This document shows, one piece after another, positions 1 through 7,738 of a stretch of DNA of 25,158 bases. The notes under the pieces are model-generated. The model worked only from the letters and a program-made list of their open reading frames with translations, was not told the origin of the DNA and did not search any database. Origin of the DNA: Candidatus Poseidoniia archaeon (GTDB lineage Archaea; Thermoplasmatota; Poseidoniia; MGIII; CG-Epi1); NCBI GenBank assembly GCA_022449705.1, contig JAKURS010000005.1, positions 1 to 25,158 on the forward strand. The letters run 5' to 3'. The stretch's first letter is position 1, and each line of letters opens with the position of its first letter. Made by a program: the position numbers and the translations under genes.

Positions 1-850
1 GCGTCCCCAGCTCCTGGCGGTGAGCGAGGATACGGTCCATGAGTTCGAGATAGAAGCGCGCCGCCGCTACGCGGTCGCGGGGGCACCACCGCTGCTGGCT
101 GAACGAGGCGATTACGTCGCGGGGGTCGCGTAGCATATGGATGAAACGCGCGCGAGGAAGCAGCTCGTGCAGCTCGCGCATGAAGAGCAGCGCCCAGGTC
201 TCATCCAGGAAAAGCACCCGGCGGCGGGTGCTGCGCAGCAGCTCCGCGAAGAGCGTAGCAAGGTAGCCACCGAGCAGCTCGCGCAGCTGCTCCGCCCCCT
301 GCGGCGGCGCGAACGCGACCTCGGGAGCGACTGTGTAGCTGGCGGTGCCAGGCCAGACACCGTCGTAGCTGAACTCTACCAGCGCGCGCAGCAGGCGGTG
401 GTTATGGGCGCGGAAGCGGGGCAAGTGGCGCGCCAGCTCCCATCCTGCGTAGCGGCGCGGCGCGACCCAGCGGCCCCAGCCGCAGTGCAGCGCGAGCCAA
501 TCGGGAAGGTAATACACCACCTGCTCACGCTCCACGTCTGCCAGCAGCGCCCGCAGGCGCCTGAGGCGGTCATCAGCGAGGAAGGGAGACCAGGAAGTGG
601 AGTGGCTGGTGTAGAAATCGATTATGCCTCCGGGGTCGAGCAGGAAGCGGATCTCGAAGGGCAACGTGTAAACCTCGGGATGGCGCGCGAAGACGCGCTT
701 GAGCACGTTGGTGCCACACCTGCCAGTGCCACCGCAGAAGACCACCGCGACGCTGTTGGGAGCCACCCTGAAGCCGGACAAAACCGGTTCCGCGGTGGCC
801 ACTGCCGGGGTGTCTGTCATGGCTACGCCAAGGGGCACCTTGTAAAACAT
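1..850 (-). CDS. Sulfotransferase family protein (3' end cut by window edge)
   Basis: The minus strand has an open frame from 850 to the window edge with no stop, so the C-terminus is missing. A P-loop-like PAPS-binding segment lies near residues 37-48 (VVFCGGTGRCGTNVLKR) after a hydrophobic beta strand. Near the truncated end is the second PAPS-contact motif, RFIHMLRDPRDVIASF. Both are hallmarks of the sulfotransferase superfamily, which moves a sulfonate group from PAPS to hydroxyl or amine acceptors. The acceptor cannot be told from sequence; glycan or lipid sulfation is possible. The start is uncertain: ATG at 850 has a weak GGTG four bases upstream, while ATG at 820 is in frame and has an AT-rich stretch about 25-30 nt upstream that could serve a leaderless message. 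The gene is divergent from the PRPP synthetase gene. Family call is firm, start is not. Confidence 0.85.
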   Translation of the reverse strand, partial: MFYKVPLGVAMTDTPAVATAEPVLSGFRVAPNSVAVVFCGGTGRCGTNVLKRVFARHPEVYTLPFEIRFLLDPGGIIDFYTSHSTSWSPFLADDRLRRLRALLADVEREQVVYYLPDWLALHCGWGRWVAPRRYAGWELARHLPRFRAHNHRLLRALVEFSYDGVWPGTASYTVAPEVAFAPPQGAEQLRELLGGYLATLFAELLRSTRRRVLFLDETWALLFMRELHELLPRARFIHMLRDPRDVIASFSQQRWCPRDRVAAARFYLELMDRILAHRQELGT

Positions 851-1062
851 ATTACACCACTTGACGCCTATTTTTGTCGACGTCCATAACCGTGCCCATT
901 ACCTCAACCTCCCGCTCCCCGTTGTCTTTCAGTTGCCTGAGCACTGACTAGATGTGTGTGCAACAGTAGGATGCGCCAGTCGACGCGCGCATATTCCGCT
1001 ACGCTGCCGGTAGGAGTCCTAACCCCACAAAGTGGTTTTAGCCACCCCCGAATCGTGGCGTG

Positions 1063-1905
1063 ATGTTCGTCGTCAGCGGCTCGACCCACCAGCGGCTCGG
1101 TGTCGCGCTGGCGCAGGAGGTCGGCGCCGAGTTCTGCGGCGTAATCAACAAAAGCTTCCCCGACGGGGAGCGCTACATCCGCATCCTGCGCAACGTCGCC
1201 GGCCATGAAGTTACAGTGGTACAAAACACCTTCCCTGATGAGAGCATCGTCGAGCTGCTGCTGTTGCTCGAGGCATTGCGCGAGGCGGGCGCGACGAGTA
1301 TCACAACCGTAATTCCCTACATGGGCTACGCGCGGCAGGAGCGCACCTTCCAGAGGGGGGAGACAGTCTCGGCACGTGCCGTGGCGCGCCCAATCGGTGC
1401 GCTTAGCGATCGGGTCTTCACCGTCTCGGTCCACACCGACGAGGTACTTTCTTTCTTCGACTGCCCCGCGCAGGATGTCGACGGGCTGCAAGAAGCGGTG
1501 CGCTACCTGAAGGGGTTCGAGCCAGGACTAGTTGTCGCTCCCGACGAGGGCGCGCGCGGGTGGTGCGCGCGCGCCGCCCGGGAGCTGAAGGCGCCGCTAC
1601 ACATCATGTCCAAGACCCGTGTGGACGACCGCACGGTCGAGACCGACTCGGGCAAGGTAACGGTCAAGGGGCTGACGGTAGTAATTCTGGATGACATCAT
1701 CTCCACCGGCGGTACCATCGCCTCGGCGGCGCGGCTGCTCAAGAAGGCAGGCGCGGGGCAGGTACTCGCGGCGTGCACCCACGGTCTGTTCATCGAGGAC
1801 GCCGCCAACCGGCTCCGCGTTTGCGACGACATTCTCAGCTCCGATACGCTCGAAGGAATCTATACCCGCTACTCAGTTGCGCCCGCTATTGCTGCGGCGC
1901 TCTGA
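1063..1905 (+). CDS. prs: Ribose-phosphate pyrophosphokinase (PRPP synthetase)
   Basis: The 280-residue protein makes PRPP from ribose 5-phosphate and ATP, feeding purine, pyrimidine, histidine and other pathways in the cytoplasm. The N-terminus (MFVVSGS), FPDGERYIRI, the catalytic-loop region IPYMGYARQERTFQRGE (about 85-100), VAPDEGARGW (about 158-167) and the PRPP-binding loop ILDDIISTGGT (about 208-218) follow the family order. The length suits the short archaeal type. GTG at 1060 directly precedes ATG at 1063; ATG is chosen because it gives the usual family N-terminus. A weak TATA-like GGTTTTAG about 25 nt upstream suggests a leaderless message. The stop TGA overlaps the next start (TGATG), so it heads an operon with the amidohydrolase, CBS and glyS genes. 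Confidence 0.95.
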   Translation: MFVVSGSTHQRLGVALAQEVGAEFCGVINKSFPDGERYIRILRNVAGHEVTVVQNTFPDESIVELLLLLEALREAGATSITTVIPYMGYARQERTFQRGETVSARAVARPIGALSDRVFTVSVHTDEVLSFFDCPAQDVDGLQEAVRYLKGFEPGLVVAPDEGARGWCARAARELKAPLHIMSKTRVDDRTVETDSGKVTVKGLTVVILDDIISTGGTIASAARLLKKAGAGQVLAACTHGLFIEDAANRLRVCDDILSSDTLEGIYTRYSVAPAIAAAL

Positions 1906-2921
1906 TGCTCTGGGCCGGCCCGCTCCTGACCACGAATGGGTTCGTAGGCGGCTGGTTCGACCCTGAGAGTGGGAAAGATGGGGAGGGAGCGCCTCCCGGA
2001 CCGGCAACGGAGGGGGTTATCCTGCCGCCATTCCGCAACTGCCACGCGCACCTGGGCGACACGCTGGCGCGCGGCGAAGCGCCCGATGAGTCGCTGGCGG
2101 AGCTAGTTGGTCCAAACGGCTTCAAACATCGCTGGCTCGCCGAAGCTGACGTCGCTGCCTCGATTACAGCCGGGCTGCGCGAGGCAGCCGGCAGCGGCAC
2201 CGCACTGGTACTCGACTTCCGCGAAGGAGGCAAGCCGGGGCTGGAGCAGCTGGCGCGGGGCGCCACCAACGCGGGATGGAGTGTTGAGCAAGGCGCGCCG
2301 CAGGTAATCCCGTTCGGCCGCGCCGTCGGAGGCGGGCCGCTGCCGGGCCGCAATGCGGGGCTGCCCGGGCTAAAGGACTTGGCGCCCGGTGCGGGACACC
2401 GCATGGCAATCGAGGCACGCGTTGCCGGCGGCCTCGTGGCACTCCACTTTTCCGAGGCTGAGCGCGAGCCGGTCGATCTCATGCTAGAGCACGAGCCTGA
2501 TATCCTGGTGCACCTCTGCAGCAGCAGCGAAGAGGACCTGCACGCCATCGCCGATGTAGGATTGGGGGTTGTAGTCTGCCCGCGCAGTAACGCGCGCTTC
2601 GGGTTGCAAACGCCACTGGAGGAGCTGCTAGCGCTGGGGATCGATGTAGGGCTGGGAACCGACAACGGCATGCTCTGCACGCTAGATATGCTAGCGGAGC
2701 TGCGCTTCTGCCGGGAGACCTTTCCTGACGTGGCACCGGAGGTGCTGCTGCAACTCGCCTGTCGGGGGCTGGATGAAACCCTTAAGAAGGCAACAGAGTG
2801 CGACCGCATCGTGAGCCTTCCGGACGGCAGAATTCTGCTTTCACCGTCCCGGGCCGACCCACTGGAAGCAGTCTTTGACCCACGCGCCAAGGTGCTCGCG
2901 ACGAGGTTCACATGCGGGTGA
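1905..2921 (+). CDS. Amidohydrolase (cytosine deaminase / chlorohydrolase-like superfamily)
   Basis: The 338-residue protein has the amidohydrolase metal-site signatures in order: NCHAHLGD with His47 and His49, ALHFSEAERE (third His), VHLCSSSEEDL, a CPRSN segment, and GLGTDNG with the metal-binding Asp. These match the branch containing cytosine deaminases, SAH/MTA deaminases and chlorohydrolases, so a hydrolytic deaminase acting on a purine or pyrimidine derivative is a reasonable guess; the substrate cannot be assigned. The N-terminal domain is short (about 45 residues before HxH), shorter than in typical SAH deaminases. The start ATG overlaps the prs stop by one base (TGATG), and the stop lies inside the next gene (10-nt overlap). 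An upstream extension inside prs is open but is rejected because of this coupling. Its place after PRPP synthetase fits nucleotide metabolism or salvage. Confidence 0.82.
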   Translation: MLWAGPLLTTNGFVGGWFDPESGKDGEGAPPGPATEGVILPPFRNCHAHLGDTLARGEAPDESLAELVGPNGFKHRWLAEADVAASITAGLREAAGSGTALVLDFREGGKPGLEQLARGATNAGWSVEQGAPQVIPFGRAVGGGPLPGRNAGLPGLKDLAPGAGHRMAIEARVAGGLVALHFSEAEREPVDLMLEHEPDILVHLCSSSEEDLHAIADVGLGVVVCPRSNARFGLQTPLEELLALGIDVGLGTDNGMLCTLDMLAELRFCRETFPDVAPEVLLQLACRGLDETLKKATECDRIVSLPDGRILLSPSRADPLEAVFDPRAKVLATRFTCG

Positions 2922-3757
2922 AACAGGTGATGACCGTCCCGGTCATCTGCGCCGAGGTGCCGGGCAACCGCACCGATGTCCTGAAGCTGATGATTGAACA
3001 CCACATCTCGGGTGTGCCGGTGGTCAGGGCGGGTACGATGGAGCTGGCGGGAATCGTCTCGCGCAACGACATCTTCAACAATACTCGCGAGGAACAAATT
3101 GTGATGGTGATGACAACGGATGTGGTCACCGTTACCCCCGGCACGACAGTCGAATCGTCCGCGCGCAAGTTCCTCGAGCACGGCTTCAACCACCTGCCGG
3201 TCGTTGCCGATGGCAAGCTTGTCGGCATCATCACCCCCACCAACCTGCTGCCAGTTATCGCCGAACGCGGTGGCGACTGGGCGGTGTGGGACTGCCTCGA
3301 CAGGGGCTGCGTGCCGCTGCACGTTTCCACCCCCCTAGGAGCGGCGCTGCGCATTATGCGTCTTTCCGGGGCGCGGGCAATGCCTGTACTTGGCAAGCGG
3401 GGAGTGTTGTGCGGTATTATTACCGACCGCGACCTGTTTGACATCACCGACGTGCAAGAGGGAGTTACGGTGTCGGAAATGGGTGCCGGGGAGGATGAAG
3501 ACCCCTGGTCCTGGGAAGGACTGCGTGATATCATGCGGGTTTACCACTCCGAGAAGAAGCTTCACCTGCCGGACGTGCCGCTGGAAGAGGTGATGGTGCG
3601 TGACGTCACGACTGCCTTTTACAAAAACCCGGTCCCTGATGTCGCCATGGTCATGCTCGACAATGACTACGGGCAAATTCCCTTGGTCGACGCCGGGGGA
3701 AAGCTGACCGGCATGGTCTACTGCCACGACCTGTTGAAGGTGCTGCTGCCAGAATGA
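2912..3757 (+). CDS. CBS-domain protein with four CBS motifs
   Basis: The 281-residue protein consists almost wholly of CBS modules, two Bateman pairs. Repeats show the characteristic pattern of an acidic V-M-x-x-x-V-x-T start and a GxVxxxDL-type end: VKQVMTVPVICAE...GIVSRNDIF; VMTTDVVTVTPGTTVE...GIITPTNLL; a third with LCGIITDRDLF; and VMVRDVTTAFYKNP...GMVYCHDLL at the C-terminus. Such proteins bind adenine nucleotides or SAM and act as energy or metabolite sensors. No catalytic domain is fused, so it probably acts by binding a partner. It starts inside the amidohydrolase gene and ends overlapping the glyS start (ATGA), suggesting translational coupling. Ligand and partner are unknown; IMPDH-like or transport regulation is possible but not supported by context. 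Confidence 0.9.
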   Translation: MRVKQVMTVPVICAEVPGNRTDVLKLMIEHHISGVPVVRAGTMELAGIVSRNDIFNNTREEQIVMVMTTDVVTVTPGTTVESSARKFLEHGFNHLPVVADGKLVGIITPTNLLPVIAERGGDWAVWDCLDRGCVPLHVSTPLGAALRIMRLSGARAMPVLGKRGVLCGIITDRDLFDITDVQEGVTVSEMGAGEDEDPWSWEGLRDIMRVYHSEKKLHLPDVPLEEVMVRDVTTAFYKNPVPDVAMVMLDNDYGQIPLVDAGGKLTGMVYCHDLLKVLLPE

Positions 3758-5337
3758 ATTTTCAGGAGGTGATGGCGCTCGCCAAGAGGCGCGGAATCCT
3801 GCAACCAGCATACGAACCCTACGGCGGCGTCGCCGGTTTTCTCGACTACGGGCCCGTCGGTGTGCGGCTGCGCCGCAAAATCACCGAGTTGTGGCGAAAG
3901 CACTTCGTGCTGGGATTCGGTGCACTTGAAATCGATAGCGCGCTCATCGGCCCTGAGCCCCTGTTCCGGGCATCTGGGCACCTCTCCGAGTTTGACGACC
4001 TGCTAGTTGAGTGTCTCGAGTGCAACAAACTCTATCGTGCGGACCTGCTGGTCGAGGGAGAGGGTACTCTTGATCGCCGAATACTCGCCGATGCTGTCGC
4101 CGGGAAGAAGTGTGAAAGTTGCGGTGGCAAGTTCGACGTGCCACGGCCGTTCAACCTGATGTTCTCCACGAGCCTTGGCGCCGGCCGCGGCACTCCTGGC
4201 TACCTGCGGCCCGAAACAGCACAGGGCATCTTCCAAGCTTTCCCGTGGCTGCTACGGCAGAATCGAGGCAAATTACCGCTGGCCGCAGCACAGGTTGGGC
4301 GCGCCTTCCGCAATGAAATTGCACCGCGACAGGGGCCGTTGCGGCTGCGTGAGTTCACACAACTCGAGCTGGAACATTTCTTTCTGCCTGGTGCGGAACC
4401 TGAAATACCAAAGCGACTGGCAAAGATGGAAGTGCGGCTGGTTCCGGTGAATGGTAGTGCCGGCACGGAAACAATCGCTGATTTGGTTAAAGAGGATGTA
4501 ATTGGTTCGTCACTGGTCGCTAGCTACATCGCGTGCGCCTGGAAGTTCATCACCGCTTGCGGCGTGCCCGCCGGCAAATTGCGCTTTCGGCAACACGGGA
4601 AGCATGAGATGGCACACTACTCCAGTGAATGCTGGGATGGTGAGGTTGAAACTTCGACCGGGTGGGTCGAGGTGGTTGGTATTGCACACCGCTCAGACTA
4701 CGACCTGAAAGCACACGGCAAGGCCAGCAGCCGTGAATTCCGCGCGCCAGTGCCGGGTACTGGGAAGAAAATTAACACGTGGTTGCCTGACAAGGGAGCT
4801 ATCGGGCAGAAATTCAAGTCCGAGGCTGCGAGTGTGTTGGAGCAGCTGGTCGAGGGGGCAGCCCCTGGAGTCGAGGTGGGGGTAAGTGGTACGACGCATG
4901 CACTGGGCAGAGAATATTTCCGGCGTGTCTCGGCTACTGAACCAGAGATGATCTATCCTCATGTTGTTGAGCCTTCATTCGGACTGGACCGATTGCTTTA
5001 CTGTATTCTGGAAACAACTTGGCGCAGTGAAGGTGACAGGGGGTGGCTAGCGCTGCCCGAAATGCTTTCACCGTACTACATGCTGATTGCACCACTCATG
5101 GCGCGTGACGGTCTGGATGAAAAAGCACGTGAAATCCACGCGGCTGCTATGTTTGATGGTGTCGATGTCTTCTACGACGAAAAAGGGTCCATCGGTAGAC
5201 GCTACGCTAGAGCTGACGAAATTGGGATTTCCAGAGCTTGTACCGTAGATTATCAGACTTTAGAAGATAAAACAGTGACTATACGCGACAGGGATTCGAC
5301 CGAGCAACAACGCGTCAGCATAGATTCTATTTTCTAG
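3754..5337 (+). CDS. glyS: Glycyl-tRNA synthetase (class II, archaeal/eukaryal dimeric type)
   Basis: The 527-residue enzyme attaches glycine to tRNA-Gly. It starts with the conserved block KRRGILQPAYEPYGGVAGFLDYGPVG. Two CxxC pairs (Cys87/90 and Cys120/123) form a likely zinc site. LRPETAQGIF (151-160), motif 2 FRNEI (185-189) with REFTQLELEHFF, and motif 3 around EPSFGLDRLLYCIL follow. An anticodon-binding domain begins near LSPYYMLIAPL and ends in GISRACTVDYQTLEDKTVTIRDRDSTEQ, the standard archaeal GlyRS tail. The ATG overlaps the upstream CBS gene stop by four bases (ATGA). It is the last gene of the operon. Base composition becomes visibly more AT-rich in the last ~200 bases, approaching the AT island that follows. 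Confidence 0.96.
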   Translation: MNFQEVMALAKRRGILQPAYEPYGGVAGFLDYGPVGVRLRRKITELWRKHFVLGFGALEIDSALIGPEPLFRASGHLSEFDDLLVECLECNKLYRADLLVEGEGTLDRRILADAVAGKKCESCGGKFDVPRPFNLMFSTSLGAGRGTPGYLRPETAQGIFQAFPWLLRQNRGKLPLAAAQVGRAFRNEIAPRQGPLRLREFTQLELEHFFLPGAEPEIPKRLAKMEVRLVPVNGSAGTETIADLVKEDVIGSSLVASYIACAWKFITACGVPAGKLRFRQHGKHEMAHYSSECWDGEVETSTGWVEVVGIAHRSDYDLKAHGKASSREFRAPVPGTGKKINTWLPDKGAIGQKFKSEAASVLEQLVEGAAPGVEVGVSGTTHALGREYFRRVSATEPEMIYPHVVEPSFGLDRLLYCILETTWRSEGDRGWLALPEMLSPYYMLIAPLMARDGLDEKAREIHAAAMFDGVDVFYDEKGSIGRRYARADEIGISRACTVDYQTLEDKTVTIRDRDSTEQQRVSIDSIF

Positions 5338-5401
5338 GGAAATGGTCATGATTCTGCTGTTTATTGCCAAAAAAACATCTGGTACCATCGGTTTTTGTAC
5401 G

Positions 5402-5423
5402 GAAACTATGTTACCATAGTTTC
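5402..5423. terminator. Small perfect stem-loop downstream of glyS
   Basis: GAAACTATG (5402-5410) and CATAGTTTC (5415-5423) form a perfect 9-bp stem around a 4-base TTAC loop, 65 bases after the glyS stop. No U-run follows directly, so it is not a classic intrinsic terminator. It may stabilise or process the glyS 3' end. The structure is seen directly; the function is inferred. Confidence 0.45.
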
Positions 5424-5432
5424 GTGGGGGAG

Positions 5433-5547
5433 ACCCCTTCGTTTCGTGTGGAGTCTTTTCTTTTCTTTTATTAATATATTCTCTAAAAAATATAAATTAA
5501 ATAAATTAGTATATAAAAAATATATATTCCACACGAAACAAAGGGGT
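5433..5547. repeat. 20-bp inverted repeat flanking a ~75-bp AT-rich core; likely bidirectional terminator
   Basis: The left arm (5433-5452) and the reverse complement of the right arm (5528-5547) match at 19 of 20 positions, consensus ACCCCTTYGTTTCGTGTGGA. The intervening ~75 bases are almost pure A/T in an otherwise GC-rich region. The glyS and pantoate-ligase genes converge here, so both incoming transcripts read the same 20-mer followed by a T-rich tract (for example TCTTTTCTTTTATT on plus, and TATATATTTTTTATATA on minus). Archaeal transcription ends at U-rich tracts, so a symmetric bidirectional terminator or processing element is the simplest reading. A tiny mobile element is an alternative, but no target duplication is seen. 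Confidence 0.6.
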
Positions 5548-5552
5548 GTGTG

Positions 5553-6287
5553 TTACTCATCTTTTAGCATTGGTTGTATAGTTTCTAATCTCACGCACAT
5601 CAGTTTCATGACTTTAGCTAGGTTCTTTTCGTTATCAAATTCATTTTCTATTGATGCTTTCCCACTAACAGCCGTGATTAGTAATGGTAAGCAGCGTGTC
5701 AATTCATCCACGATAGTTACATGTGCGGTACGTGCTGTACGTGAGAGCGGGTTAAGATCAATTGCGATAACTTGCTTACCCAGATTAACCAGTGCCTGGC
5801 AGCGATCACCATCCTCAAGCGGTACAAGCACGACATCCGCTTCACCGATGCCGGTACGACAGCATTTGGCACGCTCGGAAGCGAGGCCTGGGATATGAAA
5901 GTTCGGTTTTTCTCCCAGTGGTTCGATACCAGCTTTACGCAGTATTGCCGCCAGTCCCGCCACTCGCATAGGGGAGCGATGGAACAGGTTTACTTCCACC
6001 CGCGCCGGGATAACGATTGCTAGTTCAGCAATGGCAGGAGCCGCCAGTACTATTGTATTTCCGTTTGCCGAGATAACTGGTCGCTTGGCGTTACAGAGCA
6101 ATCCTGCAGCAGCGTTGATGGCACGATGCGCCGGTCCGGTCGTCCGCTCACCCAGCAAGTAGTCGAAAGCCTCGCCTCGGCCATGCGCGATCAGGCCAGC
6201 GCCGGCAATCAGCTCACCAGCAGCGACCAGCTTTTCTCGCGTGATTAGTGACTGGTAGCGTGGATGGTCTTTCGGAATTCTGCCCAC
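5553..6287 (-). CDS. 4-phosphopantoate--beta-alanine ligase (archaeal phosphopantothenate synthetase, COG1701)
   Basis: The 244-residue protein carries the family pattern: IPKDHPRYQSLITREKLV at the N-terminus, GLIAHGRGEAFDYLLGE, a long Ala-rich helix followed by RPVISANGNTIVL, then LFHRSPMRV, and NPLSRTARTAHVTIVDELTR near the C-terminus. In archaea this ATP-dependent enzyme joins 4-phosphopantoate and beta-alanine to make 4'-phosphopantothenate for coenzyme A, replacing bacterial PanC/PanK. The start is GTG at 6287 with GGGGTG just upstream and a TATA-like AAAATAATCTT about 27 nt upstream. Pantoate kinase, the usual partner, is not next to it here. The 3' third is noticeably AT-richer than neighbouring genes. 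It converges on glyS and is divergent from top6A. Confidence 0.92.
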   Translation of the reverse strand: MGRIPKDHPRYQSLITREKLVAAGELIAGAGLIAHGRGEAFDYLLGERTTGPAHRAINAAAGLLCNAKRPVISANGNTIVLAAPAIAELAIVIPARVEVNLFHRSPMRVAGLAAILRKAGIEPLGEKPNFHIPGLASERAKCCRTGIGEADVVLVPLEDGDRCQALVNLGKQVIAIDLNPLSRTARTAHVTIVDELTRCLPLLITAVSGKASIENEFDNEKNLAKVMKLMCVRLETIQPMLKDE

Positions 6288-6307
6288 AGCACCCCAATCA
6301 GGGACGA

Positions 6308-6320
6308 TAAGATTATTTTG
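6308..6320 (-). promoter_or_regulatory. Putative TATA box for the phosphopantoate ligase gene
   Basis: Read on the minus strand the sequence is AAAATAATCTT, centred about 27 nt before the GTG at 6287. This is the spacing expected for a leaderless or near-leaderless archaeal transcript. It lies in the 201-base divergent gap with top6A, which otherwise shows only a weak CAATAAC about 24 nt before the top6A start and no recognisable RNA gene. Confidence 0.5.
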
Positions 6321-6488
6321 GTGGGATTGTTACCAGGGTGTTCCAGTTCAATTTGCCGCGTCTGGTTGCCGTGCGAGCAGTTTGTGAAACGTGCCTGTTG
6401 GTGGCAGACACACCGGGCTCAACAAGCAAATACTATGGCTGTTGTTGAAGGACCCGCAAGCCAATAACTGGGTGTCCTGTGACATTCC

Positions 6489-7571
6489 ATGAGCCAGGCA
6501 GCCATCGCTCAGCTGGAACAGATTGCGGATCGCATCCACAGGCAGCTTGTCAGGGGACAGGTTCCCGAAATGCAGATTCCAACCCGTAGCAAGTCAAACA
6601 TAATCTTCGATGACCGACAGCAGGTCTGGAAATACGGCAGTGCTAGGACCACCCGCACGGCCAAGAAACTGGATGGAGCGTATATGCTGCTGCGCACCAC
6701 CTACCTGCTGGACTTCATCCGCGACATGGTCGGGCAGCAGAAATCTTCAACGTTGAGGGAGCTGTACTATATCTCCGAGGGATGGGAGCTGGGCAAGTTT
6801 CATTCGCAGGACGAGTCAAACAAGCTAATTGAGGATCTGGAAATCGTGACTAGTTTCCAGCGCGAGGACTTCAAGATTCGTCCCGAGGAGGATGGTGCTA
6901 AGGTGCTGGGAAACCTGACGCTTACGGAAATCAATCGCAAGGGAAAGCAAATGCGTATCAACTGCCGCGACGACGTAGGTGACACCGGCTACGGCATTCC
7001 CTACAATGTCGAGCCGGGGAAAATCACCTTCAACAACTTCGGCGACGCACGCTGCATCATGGCTATTGAGACCGGCGGCATGTTCGACCGGCTGGCCGAG
7101 AATGGGTTCGACGAGACCCACGGTGCCATCCTAGTCCACATCAAGGGGCAGCCGGCACGTTCGACGCGGCAGTTCTTGCGACGGCTGCAGCAGGAATCCG
7201 GGCTGCCACTACTGGTCTTTACCGACGCCGACCCCTGGTCTTACCGCATCTACGGCTCGATTGCCTACGGCGCAATCAAGACTGCGCACATTTCGCATGT
7301 GCTAGCCACCCCTTCAGCACGCTACTTGGGTGTCACGCCTTCGGACATCTCGAACTATGACTTACCGCACGACGGCCTGACTGAGCGCGATCGGCAGGCG
7401 CTGAAGGCGATGCGCAGTGACCCCCGCTTCGCCGACGATTACTGGAGCTCTGAAATCGAACTGCAGCTGGAACTGGGGCTCAAGGCTGAGCAGCAGGCGC
7501 TCGCCAAGTACGGCCTCGACTTCGTGACCGACACTTACCTGCCGGAGAAGCTAGCTGAGATTGGCCTCTGA
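6489..7571 (+). CDS. top6A: DNA topoisomerase VI subunit A (Spo11-like)
   Basis: The 360-residue protein is the DNA-cleaving subunit of type IIB topoisomerase. The winged-helix/5Y-CAP domain contains STLRELYYIS; by comparison with Spo11, the second Tyr of the YY pair (Tyr94) is the likely nucleophile. The Toprim metal site is present: Glu194 in MAIETGGMFDRL and the DADPW segment (246-248). A conserved C-terminal block (HISHVLATPSARYLGVTPSDI, DLTERD-like) follows. Its length is normal for the family. In many archaea top6B lies directly upstream; here the upstream gene is an unrelated divergent one and no ATPase subunit B is in the window. It ends four bases from the convergent DUF5679 gene. 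Confidence 0.95.
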   Translation: MSQAAIAQLEQIADRIHRQLVRGQVPEMQIPTRSKSNIIFDDRQQVWKYGSARTTRTAKKLDGAYMLLRTTYLLDFIRDMVGQQKSSTLRELYYISEGWELGKFHSQDESNKLIEDLEIVTSFQREDFKIRPEEDGAKVLGNLTLTEINRKGKQMRINCRDDVGDTGYGIPYNVEPGKITFNNFGDARCIMAIETGGMFDRLAENGFDETHGAILVHIKGQPARSTRQFLRRLQQESGLPLLVFTDADPWSYRIYGSIAYGAIKTAHISHVLATPSARYLGVTPSDISNYDLPHDGLTERDRQALKAMRSDPRFADDYWSSEIELQLELGLKAEQQALAKYGLDFVTDTYLPEKLAEIGL

Positions 7572-7575
7572 AGTC

Positions 7576-7719
7576 CTAGTTCCCGAGAATCCGGTACATC
7601 CCGGTGCTGCATTTGGGGCAGGTGCCCTTCATCGCCTTGCGGCCGTTCTTCATAGTGACCTTCTCAGGGCTGGACATGATTCTCTTGGCTTTGCACTTGA
7701 CGCAGTAGGCTTCCGTCAT
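7576..7719 (-). CDS. DUF5679-like mini zinc protein (47 aa)
   Basis: A short minus-strand gene encodes 47 residues: MTEAYCVKCKAKRIM, then SPEKVTMKNGRKAMKGTCPK, then CSTGMYRILGN. Two CxxC pairs (Cys6/9 and Cys34/37) make a zinc-ribbon-like site. The pattern AYCVKCKxK...NGRxAxKGTCPxC matches the small DUF5679 family found in archaea and some bacteria, whose function is not known; a nucleic-acid or ribosome-associated role is a guess. The ATG at 7719 has a TATA box about 24-26 nt upstream and the stop lies four bases from the convergent top6A stop, so it is monocistronic. Its small size makes it easy to miss. Confidence 0.85.
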   Translation of the reverse strand: MTEAYCVKCKAKRIMSSPEKVTMKNGRKAMKGTCPKCSTGMYRILGN

Positions 7720-7738
7720 GGCCGTCGCACGCCAGTGT

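Noticed and set aside
137..889. Plus-strand frame of 250 codons
   Set aside because: It is antisense to the sulfotransferase, which has clear P-loop and PAPS motifs; the plus product has no domain and a GC-driven composition.
1886..3322. Long minus-strand frame (478 codons) under the amidohydrolase and CBS genes
   Set aside because: Ser/Arg/Pro-rich low-complexity product antisense to two well-supported genes; an artefact of GC-rich codon structure.
5433..5547. MITE or IS remnant in the AT-rich island
   Set aside because: Terminal inverted repeats exist, but I found no target-site duplication and no transposase fragment; a terminator explains the position better. Kept as an alternative only.
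5338..5552. Replication origin at the AT-rich island
   Set aside because: No orc1/cdc6 gene is near, and no repeated origin-recognition-box-like elements are seen; AT content alone is not enough.
5395..5898. Plus-strand frame crossing the AT-rich island
   Set aside because: Runs antisense into the pantoate ligase gene and its N-terminal part is just translated AT-rich repeat sequence.
6288..6488. tRNA or structured RNA in the gap between pantoate ligase and top6A
   Set aside because: A GTTCAA-like string appears, but no acceptor stem or cloverleaf can be formed and no C/D boxes are seen.
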